Assembly (NCBI RefSeq): GCF_029869215.1
Contig: NZ_JARWPM010000447.1
Coordinates: 1 to 58,443 of the forward strand
Length of the DNA: 58,443 nt
Direction: 5' to 3'
From: Nocardia carnea
GTDB lineage: Bacteria > Actinomycetota > Actinomycetes > Mycobacteriales > Mycobacteriaceae
Part shown: piece by piece, positions 7,696-15,803 of the stretch
Numbering within the stretch: the stretch's first letter is position 1
Layout: each line of letters begins with the position of its first letter
The notes under the pieces: generated by a model
Databases searched by the model: none
Told to the model about the DNA's origin: nothing
Seen by the model: only the letters and a program-made list of their open reading frames with translations
Translations under genes and position numbers: made by a program

Positions 7696-8673
7696 CTACT
7701 CGACGAGCCCCTCGCCCTTCAGCCAGTCGTAGGCGACATCGGCGGGATCCTCGCCGTCGATATCGACGCGGCCGTTCAGCTCCTGCATCAGGTCGTCGGT
7801 GAGACGTTCGGAGATCGTCCCGATCAATGCGCGCAGCGGCGGATAGCGTTCGGCGATCTCGCCGCGGACCACCGCGGTGCCGCTGTAGGGCAGGAAGAAT
7901 TTCTTGTCGTCCTCGAGGACCACCAGGTTCAGGTTCTTCACCCGGCCGTCGGTCGTGTAGATCATCCCGAAATTGCAGGGAGCGCCCTGGGCCGTCGCCG
8001 TGTAGACCACACCGGAGTCCATCCGGGTCACATTGGCCGCGGGTACGCCGTTCGGATCGTTGTACGGGATCGCGTACTTCTGCAGCATGGGCAGGAAACC
8101 GTCGGAGCGGCTGAAGAATTCGTCGTCGACGCAGAAGGTCCGCTCGGCGATCGGCAGCGCGGCCACCTCGGACAGGGAGCGCACGCCCAGTCGTTCCGCG
8201 GTCGGCGTGGACGCTCCGAACGCGTAGGTGTCGTTGAAGTTGGCCGGGGGCAACCACTCCAGGTCGTATTCGCTCTTCTCGATATCGTGGACGCGCTGCC
8301 ACAACTCCTGCGGATCGGCGATGGTCTCGGTGCGATTGTGGTAGGTCACCCAGCCGGTGCCGGTGTACTCCCAGAGCACATCGGCGTCGCCGTTGAGTTG
8401 CGCCTGCCGCGACGACGCCGATCCCGGCGCGCCGGTGAGATCGCTGACCTCCGCACCCGCCGCGGCCAGATAGGTCGCGGTGATCTTGCCCAGCAACACC
8501 CCCTCGGTGAAGCTCTTGGAGGTGACGGTGATGCGCGCGCCGTCCAGCGGGCGGGCACCGTCCGGCAGGGTCGCGTCGTGGAAGGTCCCGGACGAACTCA
8601 CCAGCCCGCAACCGGCCAGCACCAGCGCGAGCACGCCGGCCAGGACCGCCGGCCGGATCCGGGGCGCTGTCAT
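7696..8673 (-). CDS. proX: osmoprotectant (glycine betaine/choline) ABC transporter substrate-binding lipoprotein
   Basis: A 325-aa OpuAC/ProX-type binding protein: lipobox LAGC at about residues 19-22, ITVTSKSFTEGVLLGKI early, then DVLWEYTGTGWVTYHNRTE, LEWLPPANFNDTYAF and a C-terminal WLKGEGLV. It should capture quaternary ammonium osmolytes outside the membrane and hand them to the permeases. Its ATG overlaps the stop of the upstream permease by ATGA, and it is the last gene of the minus-strand operon. No hairpin is obvious before the downstream palindrome. Confidence 0.9.
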   Translation of the reverse strand: MTAPRIRPAVLAGVLALVLAGCGLVSSSGTFHDATLPDGARPLDGARITVTSKSFTEGVLLGKITATYLAAAGAEVSDLTGAPGSASSRQAQLNGDADVLWEYTGTGWVTYHNRTETIADPQELWQRVHDIEKSEYDLEWLPPANFNDTYAFGASTPTAERLGVRSLSEVAALPIAERTFCVDDEFFSRSDGFLPMLQKYAIPYNDPNGVPAANVTRMDSGVVYTATAQGAPCNFGMIYTTDGRVKNLNLVVLEDDKKFFLPYSGTAVVRGEIAERYPPLRALIGTISERLTDDLMQELNGRVDIDGEDPADVAYDWLKGEGLVE

Positions 8674-9407
8674 GAGATTCCTCGCGGGGTCGCGGCCAGT
8701 TCGACGAGCCGGCCCAGCCAGTCGATGATCAAGGCCAGCAGCGCGACCAGGATCGCGCCGGAGACGAGCAGTTTCGGCAGGAACAGGGTGACTCCGGTGG
8801 TGATAAGAGTCCCGAGGCTGGTGGCGCCGATGAACGTACTGAGGGTCGCCGTGCCGACCAGGATCACCAGTGCGGTGCGTACCCCGTTGAGGATGACCGG
8901 TACGGCCAGCGGCAGTTCCACCTGGAACAGCGTGCGAGCGCCCGAGAAACCGATCCCCCGCGACGCCTCGATCGTGCGCTGGTCCACCTGCCGCAACCCC
9001 ACGATGGTGTTCTGCAGGATCGGTAGCACCGCGTACACGACCAGGCCCACGATCGCCGTGCGGAACCCGGTGCCCAGCCAGAAGGTGAACAGGACGAGCA
9101 GGCCCACCGCGGGCGCGGCCTGGCCGATATTGGCGATATTGACGGCCGCCGGCTCGAATCGCCGCAGTGCGGGCCGGGTGAGGGCGATACCCAGCGGGAT
9201 CGCGATCACCACCACGATCACCGTCGCCGTCACGGTGAGCTTGATGTGCTCGAGGAGGGTGGTCTGCAGATTCGCCCAGCTCAGCGATGCCTGCTCGGTC
9301 GGGGTGAAGGTTGTCGACCGGTACCACAGGACGTACCCGATACCGATGACGAGAATGATGAGCGGTTCGAACCAGACATCCAGCGGCACACGGCGAATCC
9401 GGTTCAT
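8670..9407 (-). CDS. osmoprotectant ABC transporter permease (second)
   Basis: A 245-aa ProW/OpuCB-type permease with six hydrophobic segments and the EAA-like loop (RTIEASRGIGFSGARTLFQV, then ELPLAVPVILNGVRTA). The loop docks on the ATPase. The start overlaps the stop of the ATPase gene (ATGA) and its own stop overlaps the start of the binding-protein gene, so the three are translationally coupled. It is paralogous to the permease at 10905-11549; together they would form a heterodimeric channel. Confidence 0.9.
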   Translation of the reverse strand: MNRIRRVPLDVWFEPLIILVIGIGYVLWYRSTTFTPTEQASLSWANLQTTLLEHIKLTVTATVIVVVIAIPLGIALTRPALRRFEPAAVNIANIGQAAPAVGLLVLFTFWLGTGFRTAIVGLVVYAVLPILQNTIVGLRQVDQRTIEASRGIGFSGARTLFQVELPLAVPVILNGVRTALVILVGTATLSTFIGATSLGTLITTGVTLFLPKLLVSGAILVALLALIIDWLGRLVELAATPRGIS

Positions 9408-10843
9408 GACGTCCCGGCCGAATCGTTGTCGCCGCCACCGGTTCCGGCGGAATCGGCCGGGTTCGGCGCAGTCGCCGCACCCCCGGGCGCCCGGGTCGCC
9501 GCGGACGGTGCACTACTCGCCGCGGGCTGCGCGCCGGGTCCCGCTTTCCCGGCGGGAGACTCCGCACCGGACGCGACGGATGGTTCGTCGGCGGCGGCGA
9601 CCACCGGGGTCGGCGCCGGATCCGTCCCGTCGACATACGTGGTGTAAGAGACCTCGGTTTCCTCCTCGCGCACGTCGGCGAGTTTGTCGCGGATCACCTC
9701 GGTCACCGACCCGATACTCAGCGAGCCCACCACCGCGCCGCGGCCGTCGGTGACGAGGGCGGCACCCTGGCTGGTCGCGAGCATGGCGTCCAGCGCGTCG
9801 TTGAGGGTCGAGGACCGGGCCACCACCGGCAGCCGGCGGTCGAGGAAATCGGAGACTTCGGGTTTGGTCGCGAGTTCGGCGAGCGTCGGCCACGACCGCG
9901 GCCGTCCGGCACCGTCGACGACGACCACCCAGGTGTGCCCGGCGGCCCGCGCGCGTTCGATCACCGCCGGGGCGGGCTCCCCGACCCGGGCCGTGACCAC
10001 CTCGTCGCAGGCGATATCGCGCACCCGCGACACGGTCAGATACGCGAGCTTCGCGCCGGAGCCGACGAATTCCTCCACAAACGGGGTCGCCGGATCGGTG
10101 AGGATCTCCTCCGGGGTGGCGTACTGCTCGATATGCCCGCCCTCGGACAGGATCAGCACCCGGTCACCGAGTTTGGTCGCCTCCTCGAAATCGTGGGTGA
10201 CGACCACGATGGTCTTCCCGAGTTCGTGCTGGATGGCCAGCAGGCTGTCCTGCAGCCGGGCCCGGGTGATCGGGTCGACCGCGCCGAACGGTTCGTCCAT
10301 CAGCAGTACCGGCGGATCGGCCGCCAGCGCCCGCGCCACCCCGACCCGCTGCTGCTGACCGCCGGACATATCCTTCGGCAGCCGGCCCGCGAATTCCGCC
10401 GGATCGAGACCGACCAGATCGAGCAGGTATTCGGTGCGTTCGGCGATCCGTTTCTTGTCCCAGCCCAGGACCCGCGGGATCGCGCCGACGTTCTTGGCGA
10501 CGGTCCAGTGCGGGAAGAGTCCACCGGATTGGATGACGTAGCCGATGGACTGCCGCAGCTTGTCCGGATCCTCCCGGGTGACATCGCGGTCACCGATGAG
10601 GATCCGGCCCTCGGTGGGTTCGATCAGCCGGTTGATCATTTTCAGCGTGGTCGTCTTCCCGCACCCCGACGGCCCGACGAACGCGACGATCTCACCCGCG
10701 GCGATTTCCAGGTCGAGCCGGGCCACCGCCGGGGTCTCCTGCCCCTTGTAGCGCTTGACGACCGCGTCCAGGGTGATCGACGCACCGGTCACCGCCCGAT
10801 CCGTCGTCGCCGGGGCGGTCCGCCCGGTCACAGCCTCGGTCAC
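9404..10843 (-). CDS. proV: osmoprotectant ABC transporter ATPase with CBS domains
   Basis: A 479-aa ProV/OpuCA-type ATPase. Walker A GPSGCGKTT is at 57-65; the signature MSGGQQQR and Walker B VLLMDEPFGAVDP follow. Two CBS modules occupy about residues 280-400; in this family they sense ionic strength and gate transport. After them comes a tail of about 75 residues, very rich in Ala, Pro, Gly and Ser, which is unusual and probably disordered. The GTG start has GAGGAGG 5 nt upstream and overlaps the stop of a 22-codon ORF (GTGA). Confidence 0.92.
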   Translation of the reverse strand: MTEAVTGRTAPATTDRAVTGASITLDAVVKRYKGQETPAVARLDLEIAAGEIVAFVGPSGCGKTTTLKMINRLIEPTEGRILIGDRDVTREDPDKLRQSIGYVIQSGGLFPHWTVAKNVGAIPRVLGWDKKRIAERTEYLLDLVGLDPAEFAGRLPKDMSGGQQQRVGVARALAADPPVLLMDEPFGAVDPITRARLQDSLLAIQHELGKTIVVVTHDFEEATKLGDRVLILSEGGHIEQYATPEEILTDPATPFVEEFVGSGAKLAYLTVSRVRDIACDEVVTARVGEPAPAVIERARAAGHTWVVVVDGAGRPRSWPTLAELATKPEVSDFLDRRLPVVARSSTLNDALDAMLATSQGAALVTDGRGAVVGSLSIGSVTEVIRDKLADVREEETEVSYTTYVDGTDPAPTPVVAAADEPSVASGAESPAGKAGPGAQPAASSAPSAATRAPGGAATAPNPADSAGTGGGDNDSAGTS

Positions 10844-10908
10844 AACGCCTCCTCGGGAGCGAGTTCGTGCGGTCGGCGGAGGCCGGCATGCGGGTGGTGG
10901 TGCGTCAT
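10840..10908 (-). CDS. 22-aa His-rich mini-ORF in the osmoprotectant operon
   Basis: The ATG overlaps the stop of the upstream permease gene (ATGA) and the TGA overlaps the GTG of the ATPase gene (GTGA), so this ORF exactly bridges the 61-bp gap. It starts MTHHHPH and ends APEEAL; six of 22 residues are His or Arg near the N terminus. Its 3' end carries the Shine-Dalgarno sequence of the ATPase. It is either a translated spacer keeping ribosomes moving between cistrons, or a genuine small protein. There is no Shine-Dalgarno of its own beyond re-initiation. Confidence 0.45.
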   Translation of the reverse strand: MTHHHPHAGLRRPHELAPEEAL

Positions 10909-11549
10909 GACAATCCTCGTGCGATGGTGAGGCGGCCGAGCAGGACCAGCAGCGCGTCGAAGACCAGCGCGATGATCACGATGAGAACGGTGCCGGTCAG
11001 TGCCATCTCGAGCGCGTTCGCACCGCCGAGCCGGGAGAGGCCGTTGAATATCAGCGACCCCAGCCCCGGCCCGAGGACATAGGCGACGATGGCGGCGACA
11101 CCGACGATCATCTGGGTGGACACCCGGATACCGGTGAGGATCACCGGCCAGGCAATCGGCAGTTCGACGGTGAGCAGGATCCGCCCGCGCGAAAAACCGA
11201 TTCCCCGCGCCGATTCGATCACCGACGCCGGCACCGAACGCAGGCCCACGATCGCGTTACCGATCACCGGCAGGGCCGCGAAGAAGGCCAGCATCAGGAA
11301 CGACGGGACGACCCCGAGACCGAAGGGCACCAGCAGCAGCGCCAGCAGGGCCAGCGACGGAATCGTCAGCGCGACCCGGCTCGAGGTCAATGACAGCGCC
11401 GACAGCAACGGCAGCCGGTAGACCGCCACAGCGATCAGGACGGCGGCGATACTGCCGGCCAGGACGGTCTGGAACGCCAGCGACGCATGCTGGTAGGTGA
11501 GGAACGCCAGAGTCTCCCCTCGTCCCTGGACGTAACTCCATATGTTCAC
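10905..11549 (-). CDS. osmoprotectant ABC transporter permease (first)
   Basis: A 214-aa ProW/OpuCB-type permease: TM segments from about residue 25 on, and the coupling loop SVIESARGIGFSRGRILLTV followed by ELPIAWPVILTGIRVS. GTG 11549 (VNIWSYVQGRGETLAFLTYQ) is preferred because family similarity begins there; an in-frame GTG at 11633 would add 28 residues of no clear character. First gene of the operon permease, mini-ORF, ATPase, permease, binding protein. A GATCAC-A-GTGATC palindrome lies about 200 nt upstream. Confidence 0.85.
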   Translation of the reverse strand: MNIWSYVQGRGETLAFLTYQHASLAFQTVLAGSIAAVLIAVAVYRLPLLSALSLTSSRVALTIPSLALLALLLVPFGLGVVPSFLMLAFFAALPVIGNAIVGLRSVPASVIESARGIGFSRGRILLTVELPIAWPVILTGIRVSTQMIVGVAAIVAYVLGPGLGSLIFNGLSRLGGANALEMALTGTVLIVIIALVFDALLVLLGRLTIARGLS

Positions 11550-11751
11550 GGGATTCCCATCGTCGACCGTGGACCGGCCGGTACCGGTCCGCGCGAGGTC
11601 ACGGATGCGCGAGCCGCCAAGAATAGTCGACACCAGCGGCTCCGGCCGGGTACGGCACGCGGGTGGCGACCTCGGCAGACGGTCGGACGGAGACTGTGCC
11701 GACCCGCGACCAGGCCGGGAACGACGGACGCGGCGGCGCGGTCGCCATTGC

Positions 11752-11764
11752 GATCACAGTGATC
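11752..11764. promoter_or_regulatory. GATCAC-A-GTGATC palindrome
   Basis: A perfect 6-1-6 inverted repeat in the gap between the acyl-CoA ligase stop and the start of the osmoprotectant operon. It could be an operator for the operon about 200 nt downstream, possibly of GntR type. No regulator is adjacent, so the assignment is tentative. Confidence 0.3.
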
Positions 11765-11777
11765 ACAAGTGCCGCCC

Positions 11778-13376
11778 TCACGCTCCGGGGATCACCGATT
11801 CACCGTGCGCATAGGTTTTGCGGAGTTCGGTTTTCAGTACTTTCCCGCTGGGATTGCGCGGCAGCTCGGCGACCACCGCGATCTCCTTGGGGCATTTGTA
11901 TCCGGCCAGCTGGGTCCGGGCGAACGCCTCCACGCCCTCCGCGGTCGGCGGCGCCGCCGGGTCCGCCGGTACGATCACCGCGAGCGGCGCCTCGCCCCAG
12001 GTGGGATGCGGCACGCCGATCAGCGCGACATCGGCGATCCCGGGATGCGCGGCGAGCACGTTCTCCACCTCGGCACAGTAGATGTTCTCCCCGCCGGAGA
12101 TGATCATGTCTTTCTTGCGATCGACGACGTAGATGTAGCCGTCTTCGTCCTGCCGCACCAGATCACCGGAGTGGAACCAGCCCCCGGCGAAGGCCGCTTC
12201 CGTTTCGGCCGGTTTGTTCCAGTACTCCTTCATCACCGTGGGGCCCCGGTAGACGATCTCCCCGACTTCACCGGGCGCCACATCGTTCATCTCGTCGTCG
12301 ACGATGCGCGCCTCCACATTCAGGATCGGCGTACCCACCGAACCGATCTTGCGGATCGCGTCCTCGCCGCGCAGGGTGCAGGTGACCGGGCTGCATTCGG
12401 TCTGCCCGAACGCCGTCGACACCGAGGCCTGCGGGAACGTCTCGATCATGGTGCGCAGCAGGGTCGTCGAGGCCGGCGCCGCGCCCCAGGAGATCTGCCG
12501 CAGCGCGGACAGATCGTAGTCCCCGATATCGGGCAGCGCACAGATCGCCTGCCACTGCGCCGGAACGAAGAAACAACTGGACACCCGTTCCCGCGCCAGC
12601 AGTTCCACCGAGGCGCGGGGATCGAACCCGCCGGACGCCGTGATCACGAAGGTACCGCCGGGCAGCAGGCACATCAGATAACTCGACAATCCGGCGATAT
12701 GGAACAGCGGTGCGCCGTTGAGCGCCACCGGGTCGACATCACCGGAACTGCCCTGGTGCAGGCTCACACTGAACGCGTGCAGCAGCAGGTTGGTATGCGT
12801 GAGCACCGCACCTTTGGGGCGGCCGGTCGTGCCGGAGGTGTACATGATGTACGCCGCCGAATTCTCGTCGAGGGCGAGCGCGGGACATACCGGATCGGCG
12901 GCGGCCAGCGCCGTGTCGTAGTCGTCGCCGTGCTCCCCGTTGCCGCCCGGTCCGGTGCCGATCACCAGACAGGACCGCAGTCCCGGAGCTTGTGCGCGCG
13001 CATCGGCCAGCACGCCCGCGAACCGGGCGTCCACCACCGCCGCGACCGCACCGGAATCCGCCAGCAGATACGCGATCTCGGCAGCGGTCAGCCGAAAGTT
13101 GATCGGTACGCAGAGCGCACCGATCCGCATGGGCGCCAGGAACGCCTCGATGATCTCCATCGAGTTCAGGCCCAATACGGCGACCCGGTCGCCCGCGCCG
13201 ACACCGCGCTCGCGTAATGCGTTCGCCAACCGGGAGACGCGCTCGTCCAATGTGCGGTAGTTACGTGATATTCCGCCGAATCGCACGGCCGGTGTCTCCG
13301 GGATCTTACGGGCGTGGCGGGCGAGCTGATCGCCTGCGCTCATTCCTCGGGACATCATTTCCGCAGCACCGGCCAT
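11778..13376 (-). CDS. fatty-acid/acyl-CoA ligase (FadD-like, AMP-forming)
   Basis: A 532-aa ANL-superfamily adenylating enzyme. AMP-binding P-loop YTSGTTGRPKG, then FGQTECSP, GWFHSGDL, the hinge DRKKDMIISGGENIYCAEVE and the C-terminal catalytic lysine region PRNPSGKVLKTELR are all intact. It would activate a carboxylic acid as acyl-AMP and transfer it to CoA; chain length cannot be read. The ATG at 13376 has TGGAGTG 6 nt upstream. It lies downstream of and co-directional with a P450 gene (172-bp gap), so both may act on one hydrophobic substrate. Confidence 0.9.
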   Translation of the reverse strand: MAGAAEMMSRGMSAGDQLARHARKIPETPAVRFGGISRNYRTLDERVSRLANALRERGVGAGDRVAVLGLNSMEIIEAFLAPMRIGALCVPINFRLTAAEIAYLLADSGAVAAVVDARFAGVLADARAQAPGLRSCLVIGTGPGGNGEHGDDYDTALAAADPVCPALALDENSAAYIMYTSGTTGRPKGAVLTHTNLLLHAFSVSLHQGSSGDVDPVALNGAPLFHIAGLSSYLMCLLPGGTFVITASGGFDPRASVELLARERVSSCFFVPAQWQAICALPDIGDYDLSALRQISWGAAPASTTLLRTMIETFPQASVSTAFGQTECSPVTCTLRGEDAIRKIGSVGTPILNVEARIVDDEMNDVAPGEVGEIVYRGPTVMKEYWNKPAETEAAFAGGWFHSGDLVRQDEDGYIYVVDRKKDMIISGGENIYCAEVENVLAAHPGIADVALIGVPHPTWGEAPLAVIVPADPAAPPTAEGVEAFARTQLAGYKCPKEIAVVAELPRNPSGKVLKTELRKTYAHGESVIPGA

Positions 13377-13548
13377 ATCGCACTCCAGATTCGGTCGATC
13401 GAATCCGAAGCCTACGCCCGCCGGCTCTCCGTTCGTAGCGAATTCGGCATTCTCGACTACTACCGGGGCACCGCGGGCACGGAACCGGCTGCGGCGCAGC
13501 AGCCGTGGCGATACGGCCCCGGAATTCGGTCGGGGCGGCGTACCCGGC

Positions 13549-14760
13549 TCAGGCGTGCAGCACGGCGTGGTCGACGGTGATCGGGACGGTTTCCCAGCCG
13601 CGCATCGTGGAGGTGGAGGAGAGTTCCAGCGCCGTCCAGTCGACTTCCCAGACGGGGAAGCGTTTCAGGAACTCCTCCAGCGCGACCCGCGCCTCGAGCC
13701 GGGCCAGCGCGGCGCCCAGGCAGTAGTGCGTGCCGAAGCCGAAGGTCCGCAGATTGCTGATCCGGCGGTGGATATCGAAAGTGTCCGGATCGTCCCAGCG
13801 GCCGGGGTCGCGATTGGCGGAGGCCACCAGCAGCATCATGGCGCTCCCGGCCGGCACGGTGCTGCCGTGCAGTTCGATATCCGTGGTCACGTAACGGGCG
13901 ATGGCGTGACCGGTGGGTTCGAACCGCAGGGTCTCCTCGATCGCGTTCGGGATCAGCCGGGCGTCGTCGACCAGCTCGGCGCGCTGCTCGGGGTAACGGG
14001 CCAGCAGGGTGCCCAGCCAGCCGAGCAACCGCGCGGTGGTTTCGTTACCGGCACCTGCCACCACCGAGATGTAGGTCAGGATCTCCTGTCGGGTGAGCGT
14101 TCGTGTCACACCTTCGGTGTCCTCGAATTGGGCGTTCAGCAATTCCGTCATCAGGTCGTCGGAGGGGTGCTCGGCACGCCAGTCGATGTATTGGGCGAAG
14201 GATTCGGCGTGCGGAATCGCCTGATCCGATACCTGCATCTGCTGTCCCGGCTCGGTGCGCAGGTTCGCGTCCGCGCGGTCACGAACCCCCTGTTGATCCG
14301 ATTCGGGGATCCCGAGCAGCATCCCGATCACCCGCATCGGCACCTCGTTGGCGAACGCGGTCATGAGATCGAAGCTCCCGGCGCCGGCCAGGCGGTCGAG
14401 CGACCGCGTGCACATCTCGCGGATCCGCGGTTCCAGCGAGAGCACCCGCCGCGGTGTGAACACCCGCGCGAGCAGCGCCCGGTGGATATCGTGCGCGGGC
14501 GGGTCCTCCATCAGCAGAGTGCCGGGCGGGATCTCGATACCCGCCTTGATGATCTCCAGGATCGGCCCGCGCGCCGAGGAGAAGGTCTGCCAGTCCAGGA
14601 GCGCGCGGTCGACATCGTCGTAGCGGCTCAGGACGTAGAAATCGTGCTTTTCGTTGTAGTAGAGCGGCGCTTCCTCCCGCAACCTCCGGTAGACCGGGTA
14701 GGGATCGCGGGCGATATCGCGGTCGAAGGGGTCCCAATAGACCTGATCTGCACGGCGCAC
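13549..14760 (-). CDS. cytochrome P450
   Basis: A 403-aa bacterial P450. I-helix AGAGNETT carries the oxygen-activating Thr, the K-helix has EETLRF (ExxR), and the heme loop is FGFGTHYCLGAALARLE with Cys347 as the heme ligand. There is no signal peptide or fused reductase. The GTG at 14760 has GAAGGAG 8 nt upstream and gives the normal family length; the frame runs 27 codons further up without support. Sequence style (DPYPVYRRLREEAPLYYNE) resembles mycobacterial and nocardial CYPs of lipid metabolism. It precedes the acyl-CoA ligase. Confidence 0.93.
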   Translation of the reverse strand: MRRADQVYWDPFDRDIARDPYPVYRRLREEAPLYYNEKHDFYVLSRYDDVDRALLDWQTFSSARGPILEIIKAGIEIPPGTLLMEDPPAHDIHRALLARVFTPRRVLSLEPRIREMCTRSLDRLAGAGSFDLMTAFANEVPMRVIGMLLGIPESDQQGVRDRADANLRTEPGQQMQVSDQAIPHAESFAQYIDWRAEHPSDDLMTELLNAQFEDTEGVTRTLTRQEILTYISVVAGAGNETTARLLGWLGTLLARYPEQRAELVDDARLIPNAIEETLRFEPTGHAIARYVTTDIELHGSTVPAGSAMMLLVASANRDPGRWDDPDTFDIHRRISNLRTFGFGTHYCLGAALARLEARVALEEFLKRFPVWEVDWTALELSSTSTMRGWETVPITVDHAVLHA

Positions 14761-14963
14761 AGGCGAACTCCTTCGGTCGCTGCACGGGCCGGCGCCGGGT
14801 TTCCAGGACCGGAAGCGACACCGGAAGAATCCCACTTTCAAATGCCGGTAACGACATTATCAATCATGGGCCCGCCCGGTGGCCGAATGCGGGAAACACA
14901 GAGCAGCGGGGCGCCGGGCGGCGGGCCGGGGGGGGGGCGGGGGCCGCCGCCGCGCGGTGTGAA

Positions 14964-14988
14964 GCGGGCGGGGATGAGCCCCGCCCGC
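14964..14988 (-). terminator. hairpin terminator after the SRPBCC gene
   Basis: A perfect 10-bp G+C stem, GCGGGCGGGG and CCCCGCCCGC, closes on a 5-nt loop. It lies 20 nt after the SRPBCC stop on the minus strand and before the P450 gene. There is no U-tract, as is common for actinobacterial terminators. A poly-G run at about 14925-14940 nearby may be imperfectly sequenced. Confidence 0.55.
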
Positions 14989-15008
14989 CCCCCCGGCGAC
15001 ACACCCTC

Positions 15009-15470
15009 TCAGTTGCCGGGGCGGGGTAAATCCCCGCGCCAAGCCCCCGTCTCGTGGCCGCGGGATTCGATGAACTCCTTGAAGCGCTCGAGATCACCCT
15101 TGACCCGGTGATCCAGGATCTTCAGCTTGTCCGCGGCCTGCTCGACGAATCCCTCCGGGTCGATATCCATCTGCGTGATGACCCGGGTGGTCGAATCGTC
15201 GATCCGGTGGAAGGTCACGACCCCGGCGTGCTTGGGACCGACGTCGGAGCGCCAGGCGATCCGTTCCTCGGGGTGCTGCTCGGTGATCGTCGCGTCGAAC
15301 TCGCGGACCGACGGGCCGATCGAGACCTTCCAATGGGTATGGGTGTCGTCGAGCTGGTCGACCCGTTCGACGCCCTCCATGAACTGCGGAAACGATTCGA
15401 ACTGCGTCCACTGGTCGTAGGCGGTGCGAATCGGTACCTCGACCTCGGTCGAAGCGGTGACAGTGCTCAT
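15009..15470 (-). CDS. SRPBCC family protein (polyketide cyclase/dehydrase-like)
   Basis: A 153-aa START-like helix-grip protein: VTASTEVEVPIRTAYDQWTQ at the N terminus, FESFPQFMEGVERV, then WRSDVGPKHAGVVTFHRIDD and a C-terminal helix with LERFKEFIESRG. This subfamily binds hydrophobic ligands and is common in actinobacteria, but its substrate is unknown. The ATG at 15470 has a weak GAGGTAG sequence upstream. It is divergent from the emb gene across a 333-bp region. Confidence 0.85.
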   Translation of the reverse strand: MSTVTASTEVEVPIRTAYDQWTQFESFPQFMEGVERVDQLDDTHTHWKVSIGPSVREFDATITEQHPEERIAWRSDVGPKHAGVVTFHRIDDSTTRVITQMDIDPEGFVEQAADKLKILDHRVKGDLERFKEFIESRGHETGAWRGDLPRPGN

Positions 15471-15803
15471 TCACTACCTCACTTGCTCTCGCGCCCGGTG
15501 ACGTCCCGGCATCGGGTTCGGCCGGCGACGCCCCGGAATGCGGTTTCGGTACACGCACGGCCTACCCGGGCGACCGCCGGACAAACAGCCGGCGCAGACA
15601 ACGACTCTTCGGAAGAAAGCGGCTCCGGACAGAAATACTTCCGTTTCAAGACGGCTGTCCGCGCGACCGTTCCGGTCGCCGTACCGAGGAACCGGAATCG
15701 TCGCTGCTCGAGCGGTCGCGGGAGAATCGGCGCCGCCGATCGGGCGGGGGACGTTTTGCCCGACTTCGCCGGTAACGAATGCGTCACGTTACCATCGCCC
15801 CCC
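15471..15803. other. divergent promoter region, no gene
   Basis: It separates the SRPBCC gene (minus) from the emb gene (plus). I see no coding sequence. The half nearest emb holds the GGTAACG inverted repeat described separately; the middle (about 15590-15660) is less GC-rich than the flanks and would suit promoters. Confidence 0.6.
15771..15795 (+). promoter_or_regulatory. inverted repeat overlapping the emb -10 element
   Basis: GGTAACG (15771-15777) and CGTTACC (15787-15793) form a perfect inverted repeat with a 9-nt spacer. TACCAT (15790-15795) overlaps the right arm and sits 8 nt before the GTG at 15804, as in a leaderless promoter. A protein bound to the repeat would cover the -10 region. 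Confidence 0.45.

Noticed and set aside
11599..11781. A 60-codon minus-strand frame between the ligase and the permease
   Set aside because: No ribosome site or family pattern; it overlaps the ligase end and the palindrome, so it is more likely regulatory DNA.
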